Below are positions 49,290 to 57,088 of a DNA stretch of 64,000 bases, piece by piece. The stretch's first letter is position 1. The number at the start of each line of letters is the position of its first letter. The notes beneath the pieces were generated by a model. The model ran no database searches and was not told where the DNA came from. It saw nothing but the letters and a program-made list of their open reading frames with translations. Source of the DNA: Streptomyces parvulus. Lineage in GTDB: Bacteria > Actinomycetota > Actinomycetes > Streptomycetales > Streptomycetaceae. The stretch lies in assembly GCF_014648855.1 (NCBI RefSeq), contig NZ_BMRX01000020.1, positions 62,001 to 126,000 on the forward strand. Reading direction: 5' to 3'. Made by a program: the position numbers and the translations under genes.

Positions 49290-50057
49290 TCAGCGCAGCA
49301 GGAGCTGGACGAGCGCGACGGTTCCGATCGTCACCACGAGCGTGCGCAGGACGACGGGCTTGAAACGGCGGCCCACCTTGGCCCCGGCGTACCCGCCGAG
49401 CGCCGACCCGGCCGCCAGCAGGCCGACGGCCGTCCAGTCGAAGTCCGCGGCGAAGAGGAAGAAGAGCGCGGCGACGGTGTTCACGACGGCGGCGAGGACG
49501 TTCTTGACGGCGTTGAGGCGTTGCAGGGGCTCGTCGAGGAGCATGCCCATCAGGGACAGGTAGATGATCCCCTGGGCGGCCGTGAAGTAGCCGCCGTAGA
49601 CGCTGGCCAGGGTGAGGCCGGTGAACAGCAGCGGGCCGCCGTCGCGGCGCGGGGAGGCGCCGGTGCGTGCCCGGCGGCGCTGCACCCACTTGCCGATCTG
49701 CGGCTGCAGGGCCACCAGCACCAGGGCGAGGCCCACCAGGACCGGCACGATCGTCTCGAAGGCGTCGGCCGGCAGTGCGAGCAGCAGCGTGGCACCCGCG
49801 AGGCCGCCCGCCAGCGCGCCGGCGCTCAGCTTGAGGACCCGCCGGCGCTGGCCGCGCAGCTCCTCGCGGTAGCCGATCGCGCCGCTGATGGAGCCGGGGA
49901 TGAGGCCGAGCGCGTTGGAGACGGTGGCGGTGACCGGCGACAGCCCCGTGGCCAGCAGCACCGGAAAGGTGATCAGGGTGCCGGAGCCGACCACGCTGTT
50001 GATGGCGCCCGCCCCGACACCGGCCGCGAACACCGCGGCCATGGCCTCGGGCGTCAC
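49290..50057 (-). CDS. TauE/SafE family sulfite/anion exporter
   Basis: The protein is 255 residues from a GTG at 50057, giving the family-typical N-terminus TPEAMAAVFAAGVGAGAINSVVGSGTLITFPVLLATGL. About eight membrane helices and the second repeat LLFTGLTLASVYGGYFTAAQGIIYLSLMGMLL support the call. TauE-like proteins export sulfite or sulfonate-derived anions. The organosulfur operon at 41557-45674 makes a sulfite-export role attractive but unproven. The ATG at 50042 is an alternative start. Confidence 0.85.
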   Translation of the reverse strand: MTPEAMAAVFAAGVGAGAINSVVGSGTLITFPVLLATGLSPVTATVSNALGLIPGSISGAIGYREELRGQRRRVLKLSAGALAGGLAGATLLLALPADAFETIVPVLVGLALVLVALQPQIGKWVQRRRARTGASPRRDGGPLLFTGLTLASVYGGYFTAAQGIIYLSLMGMLLDEPLQRLNAVKNVLAAVVNTVAALFFLFAADFDWTAVGLLAAGSALGGYAGAKVGRRFKPVVLRTLVVTIGTVALVQLLLR

Positions 50058-50186
50058 CCCGGGCCGCCCGGTGCCGCGCCGCTGACCGGCCGGAAGGTGT
50101 GCGATGCAGCTTTCACGGGGCCGACTGTACCCACCGATCGAACCGGTACGTCCGGTGGTCCCCAACCGGTCCTGGATGGACGCTTC

Positions 50187-50228
50187 TTGACGTAAATTCA
50201 CCTGATCATGCGGTGATACGATCACCGC
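50187..50228 (+). promoter_or_regulatory. Promoter-like region and inverted repeat before conservon 2
   Basis: The gap 50058-50372 holds no gene. It contains TTGACG (50187-50192), a possible -35, and a perfect inverted repeat GCGGTGAT-acg-ATCACCGC (50210-50228). The remainder is an unstructured leader of about 140 bases before the cvnA ATG, whose ribosome site is GAAGAGAG. The repeat contains GTGAT/ATCAC, as does the repeat before conservon 1. Confidence 0.45.
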
Positions 50229-50372
50229 GTTTGCGGAGCGGGCGGATGGGTGAAAGACGGCATCCCCGACTTCAGGGACAGCCCGGGCAGCTACCCCGTA
50301 CGGGCGGTCCACCGGCCGTCCGCGTAGACGGGAATTCAGCAAGCCGGCCGTCAGTCGCCTGAAGAGAGTCTT

Positions 50373-51545
50373 ATGACGGAATACACAGGGAACCCCTTGC
50401 TCTGGGTCGCCCTCGTCGCCCTCGTGGCCGCCGCCGTGCTCATCAGCCGCCAGCGCAGGGCGGCACGGGAGCTGCGGCGGCAGGTCCGGGGACTCAAGGA
50501 CCACTACACCGAGCTGGAGAACGATTACGGAAAGTCCGTGCGCGCCGCCCAGGAGCGGGCCGAGGACGAGACCAAGACCGTCCTGAAGTCCGCCATGCGC
50601 ACCCTCCAGGGCCTCGCCGCGGAACAGCAGCTGGTGCTCTCCCGGCTCCAGGCCAAGTACGGCGACTCGGCGCTCCTCCAGGACCTGCTGGAGATCGACC
50701 ACACCAACTCGCAGTTCGGCCGCCGGGCGCAGTCCATCGCCGTGCTCTGCGACGGCTGGCTGGGCGGACGGCGCGACACCGCCTCGGTCTACGACGTGGT
50801 GCGCAGCGCGCAGGGACGCATCCGCCACTTCCGGCGGATCGACATCCTCTCCCAGGTCGACTTCGGCATCACCAGCCGCGCCGTGGAACCGGTCGCCCTG
50901 GCCCTCGCCGAACTGCTCGACAACGCCACCAGCTACTCCAGCCCGGACACCGTCGTCGAGATCAACCTGCGCACCGTGCCCAAGGGCATCTGCGTGGTCG
51001 TCGACGACGCCGGCGTCGGCATGAGCGACGAGGAGCGCGTCCGCGCCGACCGGCTGCTCGCCACCGAACGGGCCTCGGGTGTCGCCGGGCTGGGCAACCC
51101 CCCGCAGTTCGGCTTCGCCGTCATCGGCCTGCTGTGCGAACGATTCGGCTTCGAGGTGTCCGTGGACTCCTCCTCCCCCTACGGAGGTGTACGGGCGGTG
51201 GTCCTGCTGCCGCACGAACTGCTCACCGCCATGCCGGAGAAGAAGACTCCCGCCCCCGTCACCCACAGTGCCGCCCGGCCGGTCCGGGACGGCGGCCCCG
51301 AGGCCGCGCCCGTCTCGGCCCGCACCGACGACGGACTGCCCCGGCGGCGCCGCAAGCGGCCGATGGCCATCGTGCCCGGCAACGAGCCCACCCCCCGCCC
51401 GGCGGGCCGCTCCGACTCCGAGCAGGCACAGGTCATGGGTGCCTTCCAGCGGGGAACGCGGTCCGGCCGGGACACCGACCCCGAGGGCACCGACCGTACG
51501 CGCAGAACCCCCGGTGCCAGCAGCGAAGGACATGAGGTCTCGTGA
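50373..51545 (+). CDS. cvnA: CvnA: membrane sensor histidine-kinase-like protein, conservon 2
   Basis: The protein is 390 residues. One N-terminal membrane helix (NPLLWVALVALVAAAVLIS) is followed by a coiled coil, a degenerate phosphoacceptor region DLLEIDHTNSQFGRRAQSIAVL, and a GHKL ATPase (N-box ELLDNATSYSSPDT, G1 VVDDAGVGMS, G-box FGFAVIGLLCERFGFEV). The Pro/Arg-rich tail is much shorter than in conservon 1. It is the first gene of the operon; its last 4 bases overlap cvnB. Confidence 0.92.
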   Translation: MTEYTGNPLLWVALVALVAAAVLISRQRRAARELRRQVRGLKDHYTELENDYGKSVRAAQERAEDETKTVLKSAMRTLQGLAAEQQLVLSRLQAKYGDSALLQDLLEIDHTNSQFGRRAQSIAVLCDGWLGGRRDTASVYDVVRSAQGRIRHFRRIDILSQVDFGITSRAVEPVALALAELLDNATSYSSPDTVVEINLRTVPKGICVVVDDAGVGMSDEERVRADRLLATERASGVAGLGNPPQFGFAVIGLLCERFGFEVSVDSSSPYGGVRAVVLLPHELLTAMPEKKTPAPVTHSAARPVRDGGPEAAPVSARTDDGLPRRRRKRPMAIVPGNEPTPRPAGRSDSEQAQVMGAFQRGTRSGRDTDPEGTDRTRRTPGASSEGHEVS

Positions 51546-51943
51546 ACGACGATCTGTCATGGATGCTCGACAGCGCCCTGGAGATTCCGGGCGCCCTGCA
51601 CGCCGTCCTGATATCCGCCGACGGCCTGCTGATGGCCCGGACGCAGGACTTCGACAAGGACGACGCCGACCGGGTGGCCGCCGCGATGAGCGGGGTGCAG
51701 TCGCTCAGCCGCACCCTCGCCTTCTTCTGTGAGGACCCGCACCAGGCCTGGCGCCAGACCCTGGTCGAGTTCGACGGCGGCTGGGTGTTCCTGATCTCCG
51801 CCGGCGAGGGCGCCTACCTGGGCGTCTCCGCCTCCCCGGACGTCGACATGGCCGACATCACCTTCCGGATGCAGCAGCTCGTCGCCCAGCTCGGCAAGCG
51901 GCTGACGACACCGCCGCGCGAGAACCTCGGCGCCCGCTCATGA
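51542..51943 (+). CDS. cvnB: CvnB: roadblock/LC7 domain protein, conservon 2
   Basis: The protein is 133 residues from a GTG. Core features are LSWMLDSALEIPGALHAVLISADGLLMARTQDFDKDDADRVAAAMSGVQSLSRTLAFF and a second half VEFDGGWVFLISAGEGAYLGVSASPDVDMADITFRMQQLV. It regulates the CvnD partner in the conservon model. It overlaps cvnA and cvnC by 4 bp each. Confidence 0.94.
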   Translation: MNDDLSWMLDSALEIPGALHAVLISADGLLMARTQDFDKDDADRVAAAMSGVQSLSRTLAFFCEDPHQAWRQTLVEFDGGWVFLISAGEGAYLGVSASPDVDMADITFRMQQLVAQLGKRLTTPPRENLGARS

Positions 51944-52317
51944 CCGGCCGCGACGGCTGGGAGGCCGAGACTCCGGAGTTAGTGCGGCCGTACGTCATCA
52001 CCAAGGGCCGCGGCCTGCCCGACGAGGACCACCTGTCCCTCATCACCCTCGTCACCGCCTCCGCCGAGGACACTCGGCGGCCGCTGCGGCTCTCCCCCGA
52101 GGAGCAGAGCCTGCTGGACCTCTGCTCGGCCGGCTACCTCTCGGTCGCCGAGATCGCCGGACACACCCACTTGCCGCTCGGCGTGGTGCGGATCCTGCTG
52201 GCCTCCCTGATGGAGGGCGGCCACCTGATGACCCGCCCGCCGGTGGCCCGCGCCCGGCTCGCGGACAAGGAGATCCTGGAGGAGGTGCTCAATGGGCTCC
52301 GCGCCAAGTTTGGATGA
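51940..52317 (+). CDS. cvnC: CvnC: DUF742 protein with TTA codon, conservon 2
   Basis: The protein is 125 residues with the DUF742 pattern VRPYVITKGRG, LSLITLVTAS, EEQSLLDLCSAGYLSVAEIAGHTHLPLGVVRILLASLMEGGHLMTRPPVA and the tail ILEEVLNGLRAKFG. Codon 14 is TTA (51979-51981), decoded only by the bldA tRNA in Streptomyces, so translation of this gene and, through the overlaps, of cvnD and the P450 may depend on bldA. The 3' end overlaps cvnD by 26 bp. Confidence 0.93.
   Translation: MTGRDGWEAETPELVRPYVITKGRGLPDEDHLSLITLVTASAEDTRRPLRLSPEEQSLLDLCSAGYLSVAEIAGHTHLPLGVVRILLASLMEGGHLMTRPPVARARLADKEILEEVLNGLRAKFG
51979..51981 (+). other. TTA leucine codon (bldA-type) in cvnC
   Basis: In the frame starting ATG at 51940, codon 14 is TTA, giving the Leu of ETPELVRP. 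A scan of the other called genes in this window found no other in-frame TTA. In Streptomyces TTA is translated only by the developmentally regulated bldA tRNA. Confidence 0.95.
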
Positions 52318-52885
52318 GCGGGACTACGTGCGCGGCGGGGCGACGCAGACCGCCGTCAAGATCCTCGTCGTCGGACACTTCGCGGTGGGCAAGACCACCC
52401 TCATCGGCTCCATCTCGGAGATCGAACCGCTGTCCACCGAGGAGACCATGACGCAGGCCGCCGAGGCGGTCGACGACCTCGGCGGCGTCCAGGGCAAGAC
52501 CACCACCACGGTCGCGATGGACTTCGGCCGCCTCACCATCAGCGACCGCGTCGTCCTCTACCTGTTCGGCACCCCCGGCCAGCAGCGCTTCGTCCAGATG
52601 TGGGAGGACATGGCGCGCGGCGCGCTCGGCGCCCTGGTGCTCGTCGACCCCGAGCGGCTGGCGGACTCCTTCCCGGTCATCGACCTGATCGAGCACTACG
52701 GGCTCGACTACGCCATCGCCGTCAACCACTTCGACGGCACGCCGCTGCGCGACGAACACGCGCTGCGCGAGGCGCTCGACCTGCTCGACGACACCCCCGT
52801 CGTCACCTGCGACGCCCGGGACGAGAAGTCGTCGGCCGCCGCACTGACCACCCTCGTCCGCTACTTGCTGGACCGCACCCGCTAG
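52292..52885 (+). CDS. cvnD: CvnD: conservon GTPase-like protein, conservon 2
   Basis: The protein is 197 residues with P-loop G-H-F-A-V-G-K-T-T, TTVAMDFGRLTI, LFGTPGQQRFVQMWEDM and VNHFDGTPLRDE as putative nucleotide-recognition segments. It resembles the conservon-1 CvnD closely through EIEPLSTEETMTQAAEAVDD. The start lies inside the end of cvnC; the P450 begins 16 bp after its stop. Confidence 0.93.
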   Translation: MGSAPSLDERDYVRGGATQTAVKILVVGHFAVGKTTLIGSISEIEPLSTEETMTQAAEAVDDLGGVQGKTTTTVAMDFGRLTISDRVVLYLFGTPGQQRFVQMWEDMARGALGALVLVDPERLADSFPVIDLIEHYGLDYAIAVNHFDGTPLRDEHALREALDLLDDTPVVTCDARDEKSSAAALTTLVRYLLDRTR

Positions 52886-52900
52886 GAGCTGGGAGCAGAC

Positions 52901-54247
52901 ATGAACGCCCACGACACGGCCCCGGTGCCGCCGCCCGGGTGCCCGGCGCACGGCTCCGGCGCCAGAGTGCCCCTGCACGGTCCGGAATTCGCCGCCGATC
53001 CGCAGGCGTACTACGAGTACCTGCGCCACTACGGGGCCGCGGCGCCCGTCGAACTGGCCCCGGGAGTCGAGGCGACCCTCGTCACGGACTACGCCGCGGC
53101 CCTCCAGCTGCTGCAGGACTCCGGCACGTTCCGCAAGGACGCCCGGCGCTGGCGGGCCTTCAACGAGGGCAAGGTCGGCCCGGACAGCCCGGTCGCACCG
53201 CTGCTGGCCTACCGCCCCAACTGCATGTTCGCCGACGGCGCCGACCACCTCAGGCTCCGCCAGGCCGTCACCGACAGCATGGCGCGGGTGGACAGCCGGC
53301 GGCTGAGCCGGAGCACGGAGCAGATCTCCGGCTACCTCATCTCCCAGTTCGCCGGCCGCGGCTCCGCCGACCTGCTCGGGGACTACGCCAAGCAGCTGCC
53401 GCTCTTCGTGTTCAACGAACTCTTCGGCTGCCCCGCCGACATCGGCGACCGGGTGCTCTTCGGCATCTCCGGCATGTTCGACGGCGTCAACGCCGAGAAG
53501 GCCGTCGAGGTGCTGTTCCAGGCGGTGGGCGAACTCGTCGCGCTCAAGCGGGGCAAGCCCGGCGACGACGTCACCTCCTGGCTGATGCGGCACGAGGCGG
53601 GCCTCAGCGACGAGGAGATGGTCCACCAGCTCGCCCTGCTCCTCGGCGCGGGCGCCGAGCCGCTGCGCAACCTCATCGGCAACACGCTGCACCGCCTCCT
53701 CACCCACGAGCGGTACGCGCGCGAGGGCGGCCTGATCGACGAGGCCCTCGACGACACGCTGTGGGAGAACCCCCCGATGTCGAACTACGCGCCGCACTAT
53801 CCGGCCGCCGACACGGAACTCGCCGGACAGCATCTCCAGGCGGGCGACCTCGTGCTGGTCAGCTTCGCCGCGGCCAACACCGGACCGGCGCTGAGGGCCT
53901 CCCGGCAGGCCGGCAGCAACCGCGCCCACCTGGCCTGGAGCGCCGGGCCGCACGCCTGCCCGTCCAAGGAGCCGGCCCGGCACATCACGGTCACCGCGAT
54001 CGAACACCTCCTCAACGAGCTGCCCGACGTCGAACTCGCCGTCCCCGAGGACAGCCTGACCTGGCGTCCGGGCCCCTTCAACCGTGCCCTGGCGACGCTG
54101 CCGGCCCGCTTCACCCCGGCCCGCACCGGCCGGCGGACCGAACCCCTGCGGCCGGTCGCGGGGGAGGAGCCCGAGACCCCGGCACCGGCCCGCCCGACCG
54201 AACGCGGAGGCATGTGGAGCCAGTTCCTCAACTGGCTCACGCGGTGA
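52901..54247 (+). CDS. Cytochrome P450-like protein without ExxR, conservon 2
   Basis: The protein is 448 residues, longer than the conservon-1 pair because of a Pro-rich tail. The K-helix motif reads D285-T-L-W288 in place of E-x-x-R, and the I-helix reads A-G-A-E-P, losing the alcohol residue. The haem loop is W346-S-A-G349-P-H-A-C353, with Trp for the usual Phe but Cys and Gly retained. It is thus CYP157-like and probably binds haem, but the proton-delivery and structure-locking residues are altered. It occupies the position of the cvnE/rarE gene of known conservons. It precedes a coupled small ORF and a prenyltransferase. Confidence 0.9.
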   Translation: MNAHDTAPVPPPGCPAHGSGARVPLHGPEFAADPQAYYEYLRHYGAAAPVELAPGVEATLVTDYAAALQLLQDSGTFRKDARRWRAFNEGKVGPDSPVAPLLAYRPNCMFADGADHLRLRQAVTDSMARVDSRRLSRSTEQISGYLISQFAGRGSADLLGDYAKQLPLFVFNELFGCPADIGDRVLFGISGMFDGVNAEKAVEVLFQAVGELVALKRGKPGDDVTSWLMRHEAGLSDEEMVHQLALLLGAGAEPLRNLIGNTLHRLLTHERYAREGGLIDEALDDTLWENPPMSNYAPHYPAADTELAGQHLQAGDLVLVSFAAANTGPALRASRQAGSNRAHLAWSAGPHACPSKEPARHITVTAIEHLLNELPDVELAVPEDSLTWRPGPFNRALATLPARFTPARTGRRTEPLRPVAGEEPETPAPARPTERGGMWSQFLNWLTR

Positions 54248-54350
54248 TCTGTACAACACCCTCCCAACCCGCCCCTTTCGCATGAAGGTTGAACGGCACG
54301 GGTAGTGAGCAACGCGGCATTCAAGTTGCTTACGAGTAAAAGGAGGTGTC

Positions 54351-54458
54351 GTGGACCACATATCCACGAACGCCGCTTTCCCACCGCCGAAACCCCCGAT
54401 ACCCGCCCCTCCCGGCGGGTATCGCTCTGTACGGCCCCGGCCGGGGACGGGCCGGTGA
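54351..54458 (+). CDS. 35-residue Pro-rich ORF coupled to the prenyltransferase start
   Basis: A GTG at 54351 follows the ribosome site AAAAGGAGG by only four bases, the best Shine-Dalgarno sequence in this region, and opens 35 codons ending TGA at 54456-54458. The peptide begins VDHISTNAAFPPPKPP and ends in an Arg/Pro/Gly-rich RPGTGR. Its stop overlaps the prenyltransferase GTG (GTGA), so the two are translationally coupled. It contains no Trp or Cys. It may be a regulatory leader peptide or a small functional product; neither is shown. No homologue can be named from sequence alone. Confidence 0.6.
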   Translation: MDHISTNAAFPPPKPPIPAPPGGYRSVRPRPGTGR

Positions 54459-55582
54459 CCGCGACGCCGACGGGCACCGGCCCGCAGGGCACCCCGACGC
54501 TCGGCGCCTTCACCGGCGCCCAGCTGCGAAGACTCGGGGCGGTCGCCGGCCTCACCGCCTCGGACACCGAGACCTACGTACGGGTCCTGACGGACTCCCT
54601 GGGCCCGGTGGCCGGGCGGCCGCTCCATCTCCCGCCGCCCTACCGCACCTTCCTGTCCGACGACCACACCCCCGTCGAGTTCTCCCTCTCCTTCCGGCCG
54701 GACGCGGCGCCCGCCCTGCGGGTGCTCCTGGAACCGGGCTGCGGCGCAGACAGCCTGGCTCTCAACGGGCGCGCGGGGCTGGAGACGGTGCGGGAGATGG
54801 CGCGCCGGTGGCGGTTCGGCACCGGCCCGCTCGACGAGGTCGCGGACCTCTTCCTGCCGTCCGCCCCGCGGGGGCCCCTGGCCCTGTGGATCGCACTGGA
54901 GCTGGCACCCGGCGGTGTGCCCAAGGTCAAGGTCTATCTGAACCCGGCCGCGGGCGGAGAGGAACGTTCCGCTGCGGCGGTGCGGGAGGCGCTGCGCCGG
55001 CTGGGACTCCGCCGGGCCCACGCCAACCTCCCCCCGGGCGGCGGGCACCCCTTCCTCGCGCTGGACCTCGGGGACTGGGCGGAACCCCGGGTGAAGGTCT
55101 ACGTGCGGCACGACAACCTGACCCCAGTCCGGGCCGGGAGACTGTCCCGCATGGTGCCGGAGCCCTCCGCGGCGTCGGTCGAGGCCTTCTTCCGCACGGT
55201 CGCGGGCCCCGGGGCCGCGGTGACGGGCCTGACCGGGCGACCCGGTCTGTCCTGCCACTCCTTCACCGGCCCGGCCGATCCGCGGCCCAGCGGATTCACC
55301 CTGCACGTGCCGGTCCGGGACTACGCCGCGCACGACGGTGAGGCCCTGGCACGGGCCTCGCGGCTGCTGCGGCAGTACGGCATGGACGCCTCGGTGCTGG
55401 TCCGGGCCCTGGCGGCCCTCACCGACCGGCGGCCCGAGGACGGGGTCGGGCTCATCGCCTATCTGGCCCTGGCCCTCCAGCGGGGCAGTCGGCCCCGGGT
55501 GACGGCGTACCTCTCCTCGGAGGCGTACGCGGTCCGGCCGCCCGCCGCGGTGCCGCTGCGGCGCCCGGTCGCGGTGCACTGA
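54455..55582 (+). CDS. DMATS-type indole prenyltransferase
   Basis: The protein is 375 residues from the GTG at 54455. ABBA-fold segments include PVEFSLSFRPDAAPALRVLLEPG, PLALWIALELAPGGVPKVKVYLNPAAGG, HPFLALDLGDWAEPRVKVYVRHDNL and RPRVTAYLSSEAYAVRPP, with the regularly spaced basic and Tyr residues used for diphosphate binding; there is no DDxxD, as expected. It resembles S. coelicolor SCO7467, which puts a dimethylallyl group on C-5 of L-tryptophan. The FMO gene converges downstream as in that locus. Confidence 0.88.
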   Translation: MTATPTGTGPQGTPTLGAFTGAQLRRLGAVAGLTASDTETYVRVLTDSLGPVAGRPLHLPPPYRTFLSDDHTPVEFSLSFRPDAAPALRVLLEPGCGADSLALNGRAGLETVREMARRWRFGTGPLDEVADLFLPSAPRGPLALWIALELAPGGVPKVKVYLNPAAGGEERSAAAVREALRRLGLRRAHANLPPGGGHPFLALDLGDWAEPRVKVYVRHDNLTPVRAGRLSRMVPEPSAASVEAFFRTVAGPGAAVTGLTGRPGLSCHSFTGPADPRPSGFTLHVPVRDYAAHDGEALARASRLLRQYGMDASVLVRALAALTDRRPEDGVGLIAYLALALQRGSRPRVTAYLSSEAYAVRPPAAVPLRRPVAVH

Positions 55583-55598
55583 GCCGCCGGAACACGGC

Positions 55599-55629
55599 AG
55601 GGGCTCCCGGCCGGCCGCCGGGAGCCCCT
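55599..55629. terminator. Terminator between prenyltransferase and FMO
   Basis: The 13-base arms AGGGGCTCCCGGC (55599-55611) and GCCGGGAGCCCCT (55617-55629) enclose CGGCC; outer GAACAC/GTGTTC extend the stem past small bulges. It lies between the convergent stops. Confidence 0.8.
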
Positions 55630-55666
55630 CGAAGTGTTCGGGACGCCGCCGCGGGCCTCCGCACGG

Positions 55667-56977
55667 TCACACGGGCTGCGTCTCGCGGAACTCCGCCAGG
55701 TACGGGCCCACGTCGACCTGGATCGAGGCACCCTGCGTCCGGCCGTAACGCCGGACCACGGAGTCGAGATAGGCGCCGATCTCCTCGCGCATCACCTCCG
55801 GCGCGGGCAGCTCGGCCTCGCCGCCGACGATCCGGGCCACCCACTCCGACTGCGCCTCCACCAGCCGCGTGATGGAGCCCACCGGGCGGACCAGGCCGAC
55901 GAAGTAGAGACCCGGCCGGCCTGCCGGGACGACCCGCCGGTACAGCTCGACCGAGCCGTCCGCCGCCACCGGGCAGCCGGCCGGCAGGAAGGGGAAGGTC
56001 ATGTGGAAGCCGGTGCAGTAGACCACGCTGTCCGCGACCGTCGAGGTGCCGTCGGTGAAGACGACCCGGTCGCCGTCGAAGGAGGCGATCGCGGGCTTCG
56101 GCGTCACCGCGCCGTGCCGGATCCGGCTGAGGATCTCGTCCGAGAGGGTCACGGCGGAGGAGAAGACCGGGTGGTCGGGCTCGGGCAGGCCGTAGTCCGA
56201 CAGCCTGCCGCGGGCGACCAGCAGGGACCGCTCCACCCAGCTGCGCTGCTCGGCGAAGGACATCTCCGTCCACCAGGGAGCCTCGGCGATCTCGTCGACC
56301 GACATCCCGAACAGCTGCTTGGGCACGATGTGCAGGCCCCGCCGCACCGACAGCACCGTCTCCTCGGCGTGCCGGGAGAGGTCGGCCGCGATGTCCACGG
56401 CGGAGGCGCCGAGGCCGACGACGACGACCCGGCGGCCGGCGAAGTCGGCGCCGTCACGGTAGTCGAGGGAGTGCAGAATCGTTCCGCTGAACGCGTCGGC
56501 GCCGGACGGGAGGGGGTCGGGCAGGGCCGGCTCGGTGTGGTGCCCGGAAGCGACGACCACGTGGTCGAAGCGGCGGACCGACTCGGTGCCGTCCGCGGCC
56601 CGGCTGACCACCGTCCACGCGCCGTCGGCGTCCTGCCGTACGTCCTGCCGTACGGAGACCACCTCGGTGCGCAGCTCGATGTCGCCGAGCAGGTCCGCCC
56701 ACTCGGCGAAGGAGCGCAGGTACGCGGCGACCTGGCTGTGCCGGGGGTAGAGCGGATACGCGGACGGCATCGGGAAACCGGCGTAACCGGTCAGCTGCTT
56801 CGCGGTGTTCAGGTGCAGCGAGAGGTAGCCCGGACCCCGCTCACCGGCCTCCGGCTGCCTCCAGATCCCGCCGACGTCGGGCGCCCTCTCCAGGCAGACG
56901 AAGCCGATCCCCCGCTCCTTGAGGGAGTGCGCCACCGCCAATCCCGACAGACCTGCACCGATCACACACACGCGCAC
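55667..56977 (-). CDS. Flavin-dependent monooxygenase (aldoxime-forming type)
   Basis: The protein is 436 residues from a GTG. The FAD motif is VIGAGLSGLA, the FMO fingerprint FSGTILHSLDY fits F-x-G-x-x-x-H-x-x-x-(Y/F), and the NADPH motif is VVGLGASAVDIA. It resembles S. coelicolor SCO7468, which turns 5-dimethylallyl-tryptophan into the indole-3-acetaldoxime on the way to 5-dimethylallylindole-3-acetonitrile. Position convergent to the prenyltransferase supports the same role. The dehydratase for the last step is not obvious nearby. Confidence 0.88.
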   Translation of the reverse strand: MRVCVIGAGLSGLAVAHSLKERGIGFVCLERAPDVGGIWRQPEAGERGPGYLSLHLNTAKQLTGYAGFPMPSAYPLYPRHSQVAAYLRSFAEWADLLGDIELRTEVVSVRQDVRQDADGAWTVVSRAADGTESVRRFDHVVVASGHHTEPALPDPLPSGADAFSGTILHSLDYRDGADFAGRRVVVVGLGASAVDIAADLSRHAEETVLSVRRGLHIVPKQLFGMSVDEIAEAPWWTEMSFAEQRSWVERSLLVARGRLSDYGLPEPDHPVFSSAVTLSDEILSRIRHGAVTPKPAIASFDGDRVVFTDGTSTVADSVVYCTGFHMTFPFLPAGCPVAADGSVELYRRVVPAGRPGLYFVGLVRPVGSITRLVEAQSEWVARIVGGEAELPAPEVMREEIGAYLDSVVRRYGRTQGASIQVDVGPYLAEFRETQPV

Positions 56978-57088
56978 GGGATTTCCCCCCAGGACGGACC
57001 AGACCTCCCCCGATCATGCATTGACTGCCCATCCGCATCCCGCGGCACACCGGCACGAGGGACGAACAGACGTGTTCGTCCTCACGTT

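Noticed and set aside
52289..55579. 1096-codon minus-strand open frame opposite cvnD, the P450 and the prenyltransferase
   Set aside because: It is the antisense frame of three good genes, Gly/Arg/Val-rich, without domains or a credible start; it is a GC artefact.
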